DNA from: JBGQAS01 sp964498605
GTDB taxonomy: Bacteria; Chloroflexota; Anaerolineae; Anaerolineales; Anaerolineaceae
Direction of reading: 5' to 3'
Length of the DNA: 64,000 nucleotides
NCBI GenBank assembly: GCA_964498605.1
Contig: CAZCHK010000001.1
Span: 62,001 to 126,000 of the forward strand
Made by a program: the position numbers and the translations under genes. Below are positions 51,726 to 60,303 of this stretch, in pieces (within the stretch, counting starts at the first letter, position 1; each line of letters begins with the position of its first letter). The notes below the pieces were generated by a model. It saw only the letters and a list, made by a program, of their open reading frames with translations, did not search any database and had not been told where the DNA came from.

Positions 51726-53030
51726 ATGCGAGCAGTTGACATCATAGAAAAAAAACGAGACTGTTTGGAGTTAAGCAAGGACGAGATCCGCTTCTTCATT
51801 GACGGATTCACGAAAGGGGACATTCCGGATTACCAGGCTTCTGCTCTCTCAATGGCAATTTTGCTGAACGGGATGACCGATCGCGAAACAACGGACCTGA
51901 CGATGGCGATTGTCTCGTCAGGAAGAAGCTTGGATCTGAGCAGCATTGTACCGATTGCGGTGGATAAGCATTCAACAGGCGGTGTAGGCGATAAAACGAC
52001 CTTGGTAGTAGAACCGGTCGTTGCTGCTTGTGGTTTGGCAGTGGGAAAGATGTCCGGTCGAGGACTTGGTTTTAGCGGTGGAACACTGGATAAAATGGAA
52101 TCCATACCGGGCTTTCGGACAAATCTTACTGAACAGGAATTCACTCGGCAGCTGGGAGATATTGGTTTGGTGCTCAGTGGGCAAAGTCCCGATCTGGCTC
52201 CAGCAGATGGAAAATTATACGCACTGCGTGATGTTACCGGGACAGTGCCATCGATGCCGCTGATTGCATCTTCGGTGATGAGTAAAAAGATAGCTGCAGG
52301 TGCACATGCCATTGTATTGGATGTCAAAACTGGCAGCGGCGCTTTTATGAAAACTGTTAATGAAGCACAACAGTTGGCAAGGATCATGGTGTCAATTGGC
52401 GAGCTCAGTGGAAGACGCGTTGTAGCCTTAATATCAGACATGAACCAGCCTCTTGGAAAGAATGTGGGAAACGCGTTGGAGGTTATTGAGGCCATCAACA
52501 CATTGCAAGGAAATGGCCCGGAGGATTTTACAGAACACTGTATGATTGTCGGAAGCTATATGTTGGTTTTGGGAAAAAAGGCACAGGACCTCACCAGCGC
52601 GCGAAAATTGATCGGTGAAGCGCTTAGAACTGGAAAGGGTTTGGAAAAGTACCGCCAATTGGTAGAAGCTCAGGGAGGAGATCTTGCATATGTTGATGAT
52701 CCGAATAAATTTCCGCATGCCAGGTTCATTGAAACCCTGAACGTGGATTCGACAGGATGGATTGCAGCAATCGATGCTCAAGTAATTGGTGAAACATCAG
52801 TTGCATTAGGCGCAGGCCGAGAAAAGAAAAGTGATTTAATCGATCATGCTGTCGGCATTGAGGTACTCAAGAAGGTCGGCGATCAAGTTAGGCAAGGGGA
52901 GCCCCTATTCATCATTCATGCGAACGATCTTTCCAAGCTGGAACAGGCAAAAAAAAGAGTGAAGGAAGCTTTAATCGTTGATGACAAAGTTACTGCAAGC
53001 CTTCCATTATTTTATGATGTAATCCAATAG
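51726..53030 (+). CDS. Pyrimidine-nucleoside phosphorylase / thymidine phosphorylase
   Basis: A 434-residue enzyme that splits pyrimidine nucleosides with phosphate. Signatures: VDKHSTGGVGDKTTLVVEPV (phosphate loop), SGRGLGFSGGTLDKMESIPG, and VLDVKTGSGAFMKT. C-terminal barrel-sandwich region (VGDQVRQGEPLFIIHANDLS) is standard. It could be the deoA or the pdp type; the residues do not settle it. It leads the operon with the GTPase pair. Confidence 0.92.
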   Translation: MRAVDIIEKKRDCLELSKDEIRFFIDGFTKGDIPDYQASALSMAILLNGMTDRETTDLTMAIVSSGRSLDLSSIVPIAVDKHSTGGVGDKTTLVVEPVVAACGLAVGKMSGRGLGFSGGTLDKMESIPGFRTNLTEQEFTRQLGDIGLVLSGQSPDLAPADGKLYALRDVTGTVPSMPLIASSVMSKKIAAGAHAIVLDVKTGSGAFMKTVNEAQQLARIMVSIGELSGRRVVALISDMNQPLGKNVGNALEVIEAINTLQGNGPEDFTEHCMIVGSYMLVLGKKAQDLTSARKLIGEALRTGKGLEKYRQLVEAQGGDLAYVDDPNKFPHARFIETLNVDSTGWIAAIDAQVIGETSVALGAGREKKSDLIDHAVGIEVLKKVGDQVRQGEPLFIIHANDLSKLEQAKKRVKEALIVDDKVTASLPLFYDVIQ

Positions 53031-53044
53031 AAACAGGATGAATT

Positions 53045-53800
53045 ATGTTTGACTGGCTGAAGAAGAAAAATTCGAGCAAACAGGAAAAATTATCACCACA
53101 GAGAAATGAACAACCGTTCATTTCTCCTGCTGATGAGAGTCCGCTCACAGATGATGGGTCACGTACTGGTACGGATCCCGCAGGGGGTGAAACACAAGTT
53201 ATTAGCGGAGCTCAGGAAGAGCTGGAGAAACTGCATCAGAAAATGGACGCTTTGGCACAAAGGTTTGCCAATGGCAGTATCAATCGTGCTCAATTTCAGG
53301 AATTATTTTCCTATTACCAGTCAAAAGCTAATGACCTGGCTACCCTACTTTTTTTCAATCCGGATTCAGAAGATTGGAAAAACCTAGTGAGTGAAGGACA
53401 GTCTATCATTATCCGCAGGCGGCATGCGGCAAAGTTGAATGGTTTTTCAATCATAGATAACCGAAATGGTATGCCCATAAAAACCATAGGTGATTTTGGT
53501 TTGGATCCAGCGCTGTTTGTTCCAATGCTATTTGCGTATCAATCAGCAACAAAAGAAATATTTGGCGGATCGGCGAAATTAACACAAATTGAGGATGGTA
53601 GATGGCTGGTTTTTATCTCAGGGAAAATTACCACAACGCTTGCGCTTTTTTCGAATGAACCGTCTCAGAAACAACAGCAAACTCTTCAACAGGTGCATAA
53701 GGTTTTTGAGACAGCAAATGACCAGCGATTAAATTCAAAGGCAGTCGATTTAAAAAACCTTGTCATTCCCCACGAATATTTTTTGAAGCACTCTTTGTAA
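53045..53800 (+). CDS. Unrecognised protein, probable partner of the Rab-like GTPase
   Basis: A 251-residue soluble protein I cannot assign to a family. Residues 1-50 are low-complexity and charged, ~55-105 form a helical/coiled segment (EELEKLHQKMDALAQRF), and ~120-235 look like an alpha-beta domain (GFSIIDNRNGMPIKTIG, WLVFISGKITTTLALFSN, then a long helix). The strand-helix order would fit a roadblock or longin fold, the partner folds of small Ras-like GTPases, but this is inference from layout only. It ends 6 bases before the GTPase gene. Confidence 0.6.
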   Translation: MFDWLKKKNSSKQEKLSPQRNEQPFISPADESPLTDDGSRTGTDPAGGETQVISGAQEELEKLHQKMDALAQRFANGSINRAQFQELFSYYQSKANDLATLLFFNPDSEDWKNLVSEGQSIIIRRRHAAKLNGFSIIDNRNGMPIKTIGDFGLDPALFVPMLFAYQSATKEIFGGSAKLTQIEDGRWLVFISGKITTTLALFSNEPSQKQQQTLQQVHKVFETANDQRLNSKAVDLKNLVIPHEYFLKHSL

Positions 53801-53806
53801 GCGGAA

Positions 53807-54325
53807 ATGATGACAGAATCGTATCCATTATTGAAGGTTATGCTGCTGGGAGATGGGAATGTTGGCAAAACATCTCTGGCACGGCAGTTTGTAGAATCAA
53901 AGTTTGATGAATCGCGAATTCTGACAATTGGAGTGGATTTTCAAACAAAAGTGATCGCTCTGCCTGAGGCCACCTATAAACTATCCATATGGGATGTTGC
54001 TGGCCAGGAACGTTTTCAATCAGTTCGTGAGGTTTTCTATAAGGGTTGTTCCGCGGCTGCCCTGGTTTATGATGTAAGCAGTAGGGATTCTGCTTACCAT
54101 TTAACCCAATGGTATAAGGAGCTTAAATCCTTTGCTCCTTCAAGTGGAGTCCTTTGCATTGGAAATAAAATCGATCTGCCAGGTGGAGAGTTCGAGAAAT
54201 TAGGATTGGAATTTTCGCAGTATTTAAAGATTCCCCACATACGAACTAGTGCAAAAACCGGAGAAGGTGTTGAAGAATTATTTGTAGCTTTGACCAAACG
54301 AGCCATCGGTGCTGCCAGGAGCTGA
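53807..54325 (+). CDS. Rab/Ras-like small GTPase
   Basis: A 172-residue single-domain GTPase with a complete set of Ras-superfamily motifs: GDGNVGKTS (P-loop, 15-23), TIGVDF (switch I, 40-45), WDVAGQERF (62-70, including the catalytic Gln67), GNKIDL and TSAKTGEG. TIGVDF and WDxAGQERF are close to the Rab F1 and F3 signatures of eukaryotes. There is no C-terminal cysteine, so no prenylation. Bacterial relatives (Rup/MglA) exist; those with a roadblock partner act in polarity. Role here unknown. ATG 53807 is followed by an alternative ATG at 53810. Confidence 0.88.
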   Translation: MMTESYPLLKVMLLGDGNVGKTSLARQFVESKFDESRILTIGVDFQTKVIALPEATYKLSIWDVAGQERFQSVREVFYKGCSAAALVYDVSSRDSAYHLTQWYKELKSFAPSSGVLCIGNKIDLPGGEFEKLGLEFSQYLKIPHIRTSAKTGEGVEELFVALTKRAIGAARS

Positions 54326-54380
54326 TCAATATTTGCGGCAATTTGATATTTATGAGATAATCTGAAAAATATGCTATGAT

Positions 54381-54630
54381 GGAAACGAGTACTTTCTGAT
54401 TATTTTCAGCGAATCCAGGGAAGTGTGAGCTGGAGAAATAAGATGAAACGAAAATCCTTCCGGAGCATCGATCTGAAAGATGTAACGAGTAAGAAAGACG
54501 GTTTTACCTACCGTTACCAGGGCGCAGAGGATTTTTCGACTAAATCTGCTTGAGAGCTTGCCAACAGCAGGAATCGGGGTGGTACCGCGGTGAAAGCCGT
54601 CCCTGACAAAGGGAAGGCTTTTTATTTTGG
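54381..54630 (+). promoter_or_regulatory. T-box leader (tRNA-sensing) of ileS
   Basis: The leader carries the T-box core GGTGGTACCGCGG (54578-54590), then a terminator stem (AAAGCC-gt-CCC at 54593-54603 with GGG-aa-GGCTTT at 54611-54621) followed by TTTATTTT. Upstream, a stem-I-like region (~54390-54500) contains GAGCATCGATCTGAA, where ATC (54467-54469) could be the isoleucine specifier. Uncharged tRNA-Ile would pair its CCA end with the T-box and prevent termination, so this is a transcription-attenuation type. A TATGAT -10 box lies at 54375-54380. The specifier is inferred. Confidence 0.88.
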
Positions 54631-54637
54631 AGGATGC

Positions 54638-57600
54638 ATGTTTAAACCCGTCAGCGCAAAAACTAATTTCACATTATTGGAAGAATCAATCAATCGTTTA
54701 TGGAAAACACGAAAGATCTTTGAGAAAACCCTTACATCAAGGGAGGGCGGACCTGAGTATGTCTTTTTTGAAGGTCCTCCCACCGCAAATGGAAAACCAG
54801 GTGTTCATCATGTGCTGGCCCGAGTGTTCAAAGACATGTTTCCAAGATATAAAACGATGAATGGTTTTCATGTTTCCAGGCGAGGGGGCTGGGATACGCA
54901 TGGCCTTCCTGTGGAGATAGAAGTTGAGAAAAAGCATGGCTTTAAGAATAAACAACAAATAGAGGATTATGGCATTGAGAGATTCAATGAGGAGTGCCGG
55001 TTATCTGCCATGACGTATATCCAGGAGTGGGAAAGACTCACAGATCGAATCGGTTATTGGGTCAATATGGATTCAGCTTACGTGACCTTCACAAATGATT
55101 ACATAGAAAGTGTCTGGTCAATCCTGAAATCCTTTTGGGACAAAGGACTTTTATATCAGGGATTCAAGGTCGTGCCATACTGCCCACGGTGCGGTACGCC
55201 TTTATCAGACCATGAGGTTGCGCAGGGGTATCAAGAAACAGAGGACCCTTCGGTATATGTCCGCATGCCGCTGGTCGATGAACCCGGAACATCAATTCTT
55301 GTGTGGACGACGACTCCTTGGACTTTGCCAGCGAACGTGGCTGTTGCAGCAAATGCGAATGTGGATTATGTAAAGGTGCAGCACTCCCTTCCAGAAGGTA
55401 ATTCGGAAAAATTGATCGTTGCCGCTTCGCTTGTTGAAAAAATCTTTGGAGATCAAGATTTTGTTGTTGTCGAAAGATTCAAGGGAAAGCACTTAAAAGG
55501 TAAGAAATACTTACCCCTCTTTACCTTTTTACCGCTTGAAAAACCTGCTCATTTTGTTGTGATGGGTGATTTTGTTACAACAGATGATGGGACGGGATTG
55601 GTACATATTGCGCCAGCATTTGGCGCGGATGATATGGCTGTTGCATTAAAACATGATTTACCGGTGCTGATGACGGTTCTTCCGGATGGCTCTTTTCGCT
55701 CAGAGGTGCGTCCATGGGCGGGAAGGTTTGTGAAGCATGCAGATCCATTCATCACAGTCGACCTTCTTGATCGCGGTTTGTTATTTTCCTCTGGCAAGAT
55801 TATCCATACATATCCATTCTGCTGGCGTTGCGAGACCCCCCTGTTGTATTATGCCCGTCCAACCTGGTACGTCCGAACCAGCCAGCACAAGCAGAGATTG
55901 GTGGATCTAAACCAGAAAATCAATTGGTATCCAGAACATATTAAGAACGGTCGGTTTGGCAATTGGCTGGAGAATAACATCGATTGGGCTTTGGGTAGGG
56001 AGCGGTATTGGGGAACCCCTTTACCTGTCTGGGAGTGTCGTGACTGCCATTACCAAAAATGTATCGGTTCACTACAAGCGTTGTCAGAATTCGCAAACGA
56101 AGACCTAAAATCTGTTGATTTACACCGTCCTTATGTCGATGAAGTTAAGGGTGTGTGCGAAAAATGCAGTGGGGTGATGAAACGAGTCCCGGAATTGATC
56201 GATGTTTGGTTTGATTCTGGATCCATGCCATATGCTCAGTGGCATTACCCCTTTGAAAACAGAGAGGTGTTCGAACATCAATTCCCAGCAGATTTTATTT
56301 GTGAAGCGGTGGATCAAACACGAGGTTGGTTCTACAGCCTTCATGCGATCAGCACTCTGCTTCTTGATTCCGAGGCATATCGAAATGTCATTTGCTTGGG
56401 TCTGATTCTGGATGGAGAAGGGCAAAAGATGTCCAAGTCCAAAGGAAATGTAGCTGATCCATGGGAAGTCATCAACAGCTCTGGCGCAGATGCAATGCGC
56501 TGGTATTTATACACTGCCAGTCCACCAGGGCAGGAACGGCGATTTTCAAGAGATCTGGTCTCGGAAGTGGTGAGGAATTTCACACTTACCCTTTGGAATA
56601 CTTACGCCTTTTTTGTTACGTACGCAAATCTGGATGGCTGGAGGCCGGGTTCAGCAAGTGGTGTCAATTTCAGCCCTTTGGATAAATGGCTCAGGTCATC
56701 TTTACACTCGTTGATACAGAATGTAACTAAGGCATTTGAAGAATATGATGTTTTAGGTGCGACGCGACCGATCGAGATTTTCGTTGATCAATTGTCAAAT
56801 TGGTACCTGAGAAGATCGCGTAGGCGATTTTGGAAAGCCGGGTCCGATTCGGATAAACACGCGGCATACTCAACACTGTATGAAGCGTTGGTAGTCCTAA
56901 GCAAGCTTCTCGCTCCGACGATGCCGTTCATGGCAGAAGAGTTGTACCAAAACCTAACGCTTTCCATCAGCCTGGATGAACTGGAATCCGTTCACTTATG
57001 CCAATGGCCTTCGTTTGATCCCGCTGTGATCGATGAAAAATTAAACCAGGATATGAGTCTGGTCATGAAGCTGGTTTCGATCGGGCATTCAGCCAGGAAC
57101 AAAGCCAACAAGAAGGTCAGGCAGCCTTTATCTGAGGTTGCGTTATCTGTCAGCCTGAAACTGGAGGAGGAAGTAGTCAAGGATTACGCTGATATCATTG
57201 CAGACGAGTTGAATGTAAAACAGGTGAGGGTGCTCAGCAAGGCCACCGAGGCTTTATCGTACGTTCTGAACCCTCTGCCGAAACAATTGGGTCAGAAGTA
57301 TGGCAGTAAATTTCCCAAGATACGTCAGGTTCTGATGGAAATGGATCCGTTGAAAATTGGAAAAGAGATCACGCGTGGAAAAAGCGTGAGCATAGAAATC
57401 GATCATGAAAAAATTGAGATACTGCCGGAAGAAATAGAAGTCAGAGTCGTTGCCAAAGAAGGCTATGCTGTTGCTGCTGAAGGCGCTTATGTTGCAGCAC
57501 TTGTGACAACACTTACCCCTGAGCTCGAACGAGAAGGATTGGCCAGAGAATTCGTCCGGCGCGTTCAGGATCTCAGAAAACAAGCTGATTTAGAGATCTC

Positions 57601-57790
57601 CGACCGTATCGACCTGTATTATCAGGCGTCAGAAAAATTATGCCTCTCTATCGAAGAGCATGCCGCGTATATTCAGGGTGAAACGTTAAGTCTTCACATC
57701 AACAAGGGTTCTATTCCAGAGGATTCTACTTCTGTCCAAGAGGAATTCGATGGAGAAAATTTACATGTTGGGTTGCGAAAAGCTGGATAA
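54638..57790 (+). CDS. ileS: Isoleucine--tRNA ligase (type 2 IleRS)
   Basis: A 1050-residue class I synthetase. KMSKSKGN is present (~residue 595), but the first signature is Gly55-Val-His-His58 in NGKPGVHHVLARVF instead of HIGH. Length and RRGGWDTHGLPVEIEVEKKH place it in the eukaryote-like IleRS2 clade, whose members often tolerate mupirocin; some with a GxHH motif are reported to be very resistant. Editing domain residues ~190-390 (WTTTPWTLPANVAV). ATG 54638 follows TTTTGGAGG; the upstream ATG-like codons are in the T-box. Confidence 0.94.
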   Translation: MFKPVSAKTNFTLLEESINRLWKTRKIFEKTLTSREGGPEYVFFEGPPTANGKPGVHHVLARVFKDMFPRYKTMNGFHVSRRGGWDTHGLPVEIEVEKKHGFKNKQQIEDYGIERFNEECRLSAMTYIQEWERLTDRIGYWVNMDSAYVTFTNDYIESVWSILKSFWDKGLLYQGFKVVPYCPRCGTPLSDHEVAQGYQETEDPSVYVRMPLVDEPGTSILVWTTTPWTLPANVAVAANANVDYVKVQHSLPEGNSEKLIVAASLVEKIFGDQDFVVVERFKGKHLKGKKYLPLFTFLPLEKPAHFVVMGDFVTTDDGTGLVHIAPAFGADDMAVALKHDLPVLMTVLPDGSFRSEVRPWAGRFVKHADPFITVDLLDRGLLFSSGKIIHTYPFCWRCETPLLYYARPTWYVRTSQHKQRLVDLNQKINWYPEHIKNGRFGNWLENNIDWALGRERYWGTPLPVWECRDCHYQKCIGSLQALSEFANEDLKSVDLHRPYVDEVKGVCEKCSGVMKRVPELIDVWFDSGSMPYAQWHYPFENREVFEHQFPADFICEAVDQTRGWFYSLHAISTLLLDSEAYRNVICLGLILDGEGQKMSKSKGNVADPWEVINSSGADAMRWYLYTASPPGQERRFSRDLVSEVVRNFTLTLWNTYAFFVTYANLDGWRPGSASGVNFSPLDKWLRSSLHSLIQNVTKAFEEYDVLGATRPIEIFVDQLSNWYLRRSRRRFWKAGSDSDKHAAYSTLYEALVVLSKLLAPTMPFMAEELYQNLTLSISLDELESVHLCQWPSFDPAVIDEKLNQDMSLVMKLVSIGHSARNKANKKVRQPLSEVALSVSLKLEEEVVKDYADIIADELNVKQVRVLSKATEALSYVLNPLPKQLGQKYGSKFPKIRQVLMEMDPLKIGKEITRGKSVSIEIDHEKIEILPEEIEVRVVAKEGYAVAAEGAYVAALVTTLTPELEREGLAREFVRRVQDLRKQADLEISDRIDLYYQASEKLCLSIEEHAAYIQGETLSLHINKGSIPEDSTSVQEEFDGENLHVGLRKAG

Positions 57791-57818
57791 GAGTGTAATT
57801 TGTTCATGGAGGCAGAGA

Positions 57819-58319
57819 TTGAGAAAATTTCGACTTAATTACGGATTGGTGTTCTTCTTGTCCGTTCCGCTAATTGTTATAGACCTGATTTCTAAGTCCT
57901 TAGTCAGAGCGAACCTACAGGTCCACGAGGCTTTCACCCCTGTAGAGTGGCTCCCCTTCTTTAGGCTACTTCACGTGCAAAACACGGGAGTAGCTTTCGG
58001 AATGCTTCAGGGAGCCGGGTGGGTTTTTGCCATCCTTGCCGTAATTATTTCATGCGGCATCCTGTTCTATTTTCCCAGAGTGGATAGACGAGATGGTTTT
58101 GTTCGGGTTGCATTGGCATTGCAGCTAGCGGGAGCTGTAGGCAATCTGATTGATCGGATCTTTTTTGGACCAGTGACTGATTTTGTTTCTATAGGCAATT
58201 TCGCGATATTTAATGTTGCCGATGCTTCCATCAGCATTGGCACAGTACTGCTTGTGATTGGTTTTGCGATACAAGAAACAAGAGACAAAAAAAGCAAGAA
58301 AGAAATGTCCTCACAATAA
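57819..58319 (+). CDS. lspA: Lipoprotein signal peptidase LspA
   Basis: A 166-residue aspartic peptidase with four membrane helices. Catalytic motifs are NLIDRIFFGPVTDF and FNVADASISIG. TTG 57819 is proposed as start, because GGAGG stands 6 bases before it and the length matches the family; an in-frame ATG at 57750 would overlap ileS by 41 bases and has no ribosome site. It overlaps rluD by one base. The lipoproteins at 44.0 and 48.6 kb are substrates by expectation. Confidence 0.92.
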   Translation: MRKFRLNYGLVFFLSVPLIVIDLISKSLVRANLQVHEAFTPVEWLPFFRLLHVQNTGVAFGMLQGAGWVFAILAVIISCGILFYFPRVDRRDGFVRVALALQLAGAVGNLIDRIFFGPVTDFVSIGNFAIFNVADASISIGTVLLVIGFAIQETRDKKSKKEMSSQ

Positions 58320-59263
58320 TGGCTGATGAAAAGGTACGCGATTACGAGTTTCTTAGTTCAGAAAATCAGAACGAGCGATTGGATAAATTTTTATCTATTC
58401 GTTGTTCTGATGTATCTCGTTCGCGGCTGCAATCCTTGATAAAAAATGGTCATGTGTGGGTCGATGGCATTTTGGTCCAAAAGCCTTCGTGTGAGATTAA
58501 GCCCTCATCCCGGATCAAGATCATCGTACCTCCTGCGGTTGAAACGTCCCTAATCCCAGAAAAAATTCCATTGGAAATTATTTATGAAGATAGTGATGTG
58601 ATGGTAATCAATAAACAAGCTGGGATGGTAGTACATCCTGGCGCGGGTCATCTTACAGGAACACTGGTGAACGCTGCCCTAGCTCACGCACCTGACCTTG
58701 AAGGTATTAATGGAGAGCTACGACCAGGGATTGTTCATCGTTTAGACAAAGATACCTCTGGAGTGATCCTTATCGCAAAGAATGAAAGATCTATGCAATG
58801 GCTTCAAAATCAATTCAAATCAAGGCTTGCCAAAAAAACTTACATTGCACTTGTTGATGGTTCTCCTCCCGCTCCACAAGGTATTGTGGATGCTCCAATT
58901 GGGCGCGACGCATCCCACAGACAGCGTATGTCCGTTGTGCAAAATCATAAAGGTCGTCCCGCTCAAACCAGATTTCTGACAATTGAGCAGTTTCGCGATC
59001 ATACACTCTTATCGGTTCAACCACTCACTGGGCGAACGCATCAAATACGAGTCCACTTAAAATTCTTGGGATGCCCTGTGACTGGCGATTCGATTTATGG
59101 ATCGAAAAAAAAATCGATCAATATGGATCGATTCTTTTTACATGCGCAAAAAATTCAAATCACATTGCCAAACCAAGCCAGTTCCACAGAGTTCATCGCG
59201 AGAATGCCACCTGATTTGGAGGCCATACTCTCATGTTTGAGGCAAAATGAAAGGATGCTATGA
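58319..59263 (+). CDS. RluD-family pseudouridine synthase
   Basis: A 314-residue rRNA pseudouridine synthase. N-terminal S4 domain (LDKFLSIRCSDVSRSRLQSL), core with HPGAGHLTGTLVNA, catalytic Asp in VHRLDKDTSGVILIAKN and the TGRTHQIRVHLKFLGCPVTG motif. It belongs to the RluA/C/D group; the target uridine cannot be read from the sequence. Placement after lspA is the usual lspA-rluD order. Confidence 0.92.
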   Translation: MADEKVRDYEFLSSENQNERLDKFLSIRCSDVSRSRLQSLIKNGHVWVDGILVQKPSCEIKPSSRIKIIVPPAVETSLIPEKIPLEIIYEDSDVMVINKQAGMVVHPGAGHLTGTLVNAALAHAPDLEGINGELRPGIVHRLDKDTSGVILIAKNERSMQWLQNQFKSRLAKKTYIALVDGSPPAPQGIVDAPIGRDASHRQRMSVVQNHKGRPAQTRFLTIEQFRDHTLLSVQPLTGRTHQIRVHLKFLGCPVTGDSIYGSKKKSINMDRFFLHAQKIQITLPNQASSTEFIARMPPDLEAILSCLRQNERML

Positions 59264-60303
59264 ATTTAATTGATCTTCGTTCAGACACAGTGACACTCCC
59301 GACAGCCGAAATGAGAAAAGCGATGAGCCTTGCTGAGGTGGGTGATGATGTTTTCGGCGAGGACCGGACAGTCAACCAACTTCAAGAGTTGGCAGCGGAT
59401 GTTACAGGTAAGGAGGCAGCCCTTTTTATGCCATCTGGAACGATGGGGAACCTTGTTGCTGTTCTTTCTCATTGCGAGCGGGGTGACGAAGCAATTATGG
59501 GGCATCTTGGGCATACTTTTCTATTTGAGGCAGGGGGCATTTCCGCTCTGGGCGGGGTCGTTATTCATACAATTCCCAATCAGGTGGACGGTTCGTTGCG
59601 GGAAGAGGATATCCAAAATGCAGTACGCCCTGATGATGTGCATCATCCAAGAACCAAATTGATTATTTTGGAAAACACGCACAACCGATGCGGCGGTGTA
59701 GTGCTGGCTCCTTCACAGATGAAGCTGGCCAAGAAGGTTGCGAATGAGCATACATTGAAAATCCACCTGGATGGAGCAAGGATTTTCAATGCAGCAGCAG
59801 AACTGGATATTCCGGTATCAAACCTCACGCGAGACGCTGATTCAATTACCTTCTGTTTGAGCAAAGGATTGTGCGCTCCAGTAGGTTCAGTTTTATGCGG
59901 TTCAAAGGACTTCATAGCACAGTCTTTGCGTATTAGAAAGCAGTTAGGGGGGGGGATGAGACAGGCTGGGATCCTGGCTGCAGCCGGGATCATTGCTATC
60001 GAGACAATGGCAAAGCGCTTGAAAGACGATCACCTTCGCGCCAAAAGACTGGCGGTTGGTTTAGCAGCCACAAAAGGTCTGAAACTTACCTTAGGACATC
60101 CTCAAACTAACATGGTGTTCGTTTCCTTGGATGACGACGTGCTGCTTTCCACGACCAAAATCGTTGAGCAATTGAAACAAAAAGGAATCTTGGTCGGAGT
60201 TGTTGGACACCGAAAATTCCGTTTAGTGACCCATTATTGGATTGATGACCTTGCGATTGAGCGGACTATTGCTACTTTTTCACAGCTGCTTCATAGCTCA
60301 TAG
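59260..60303 (+). CDS. Low-specificity L-threonine aldolase
   Basis: A 347-residue PLP enzyme cleaving threonine to glycine and acetaldehyde. It starts IDLRSDTVTLPTAEMRKAM; the PLP lysine is in CLSKGLCAPVGSVL, and LHLDGARIFNAA carries the conserved Asp/Arg. The start overlaps rluD (ATGA) and the stop overlaps the convergent HD-GYP gene by 13 bases. Confidence 0.93.
   Translation: MNLIDLRSDTVTLPTAEMRKAMSLAEVGDDVFGEDRTVNQLQELAADVTGKEAALFMPSGTMGNLVAVLSHCERGDEAIMGHLGHTFLFEAGGISALGGVVIHTIPNQVDGSLREEDIQNAVRPDDVHHPRTKLIILENTHNRCGGVVLAPSQMKLAKKVANEHTLKIHLDGARIFNAAAELDIPVSNLTRDADSITFCLSKGLCAPVGSVLCGSKDFIAQSLRIRKQLGGGMRQAGILAAAGIIAIETMAKRLKDDHLRAKRLAVGLAATKGLKLTLGHPQTNMVFVSLDDDVLLSTTKIVEQLKQKGILVGVVGHRKFRLVTHYWIDDLAIERTIATFSQLLHSS

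Noticed and set aside
54590..54637. Upstream in-frame extension of ileS
   Set aside because: It lies in the T-box terminator and antiterminator; the ATG at 54638 has the ribosome site.
60291..60303. Tail-to-tail overlap of the threonine aldolase and HD-GYP genes as a regulatory antisense site
   Set aside because: Thirteen bases of 3' overlap is ordinary for convergent genes in a compact genome.
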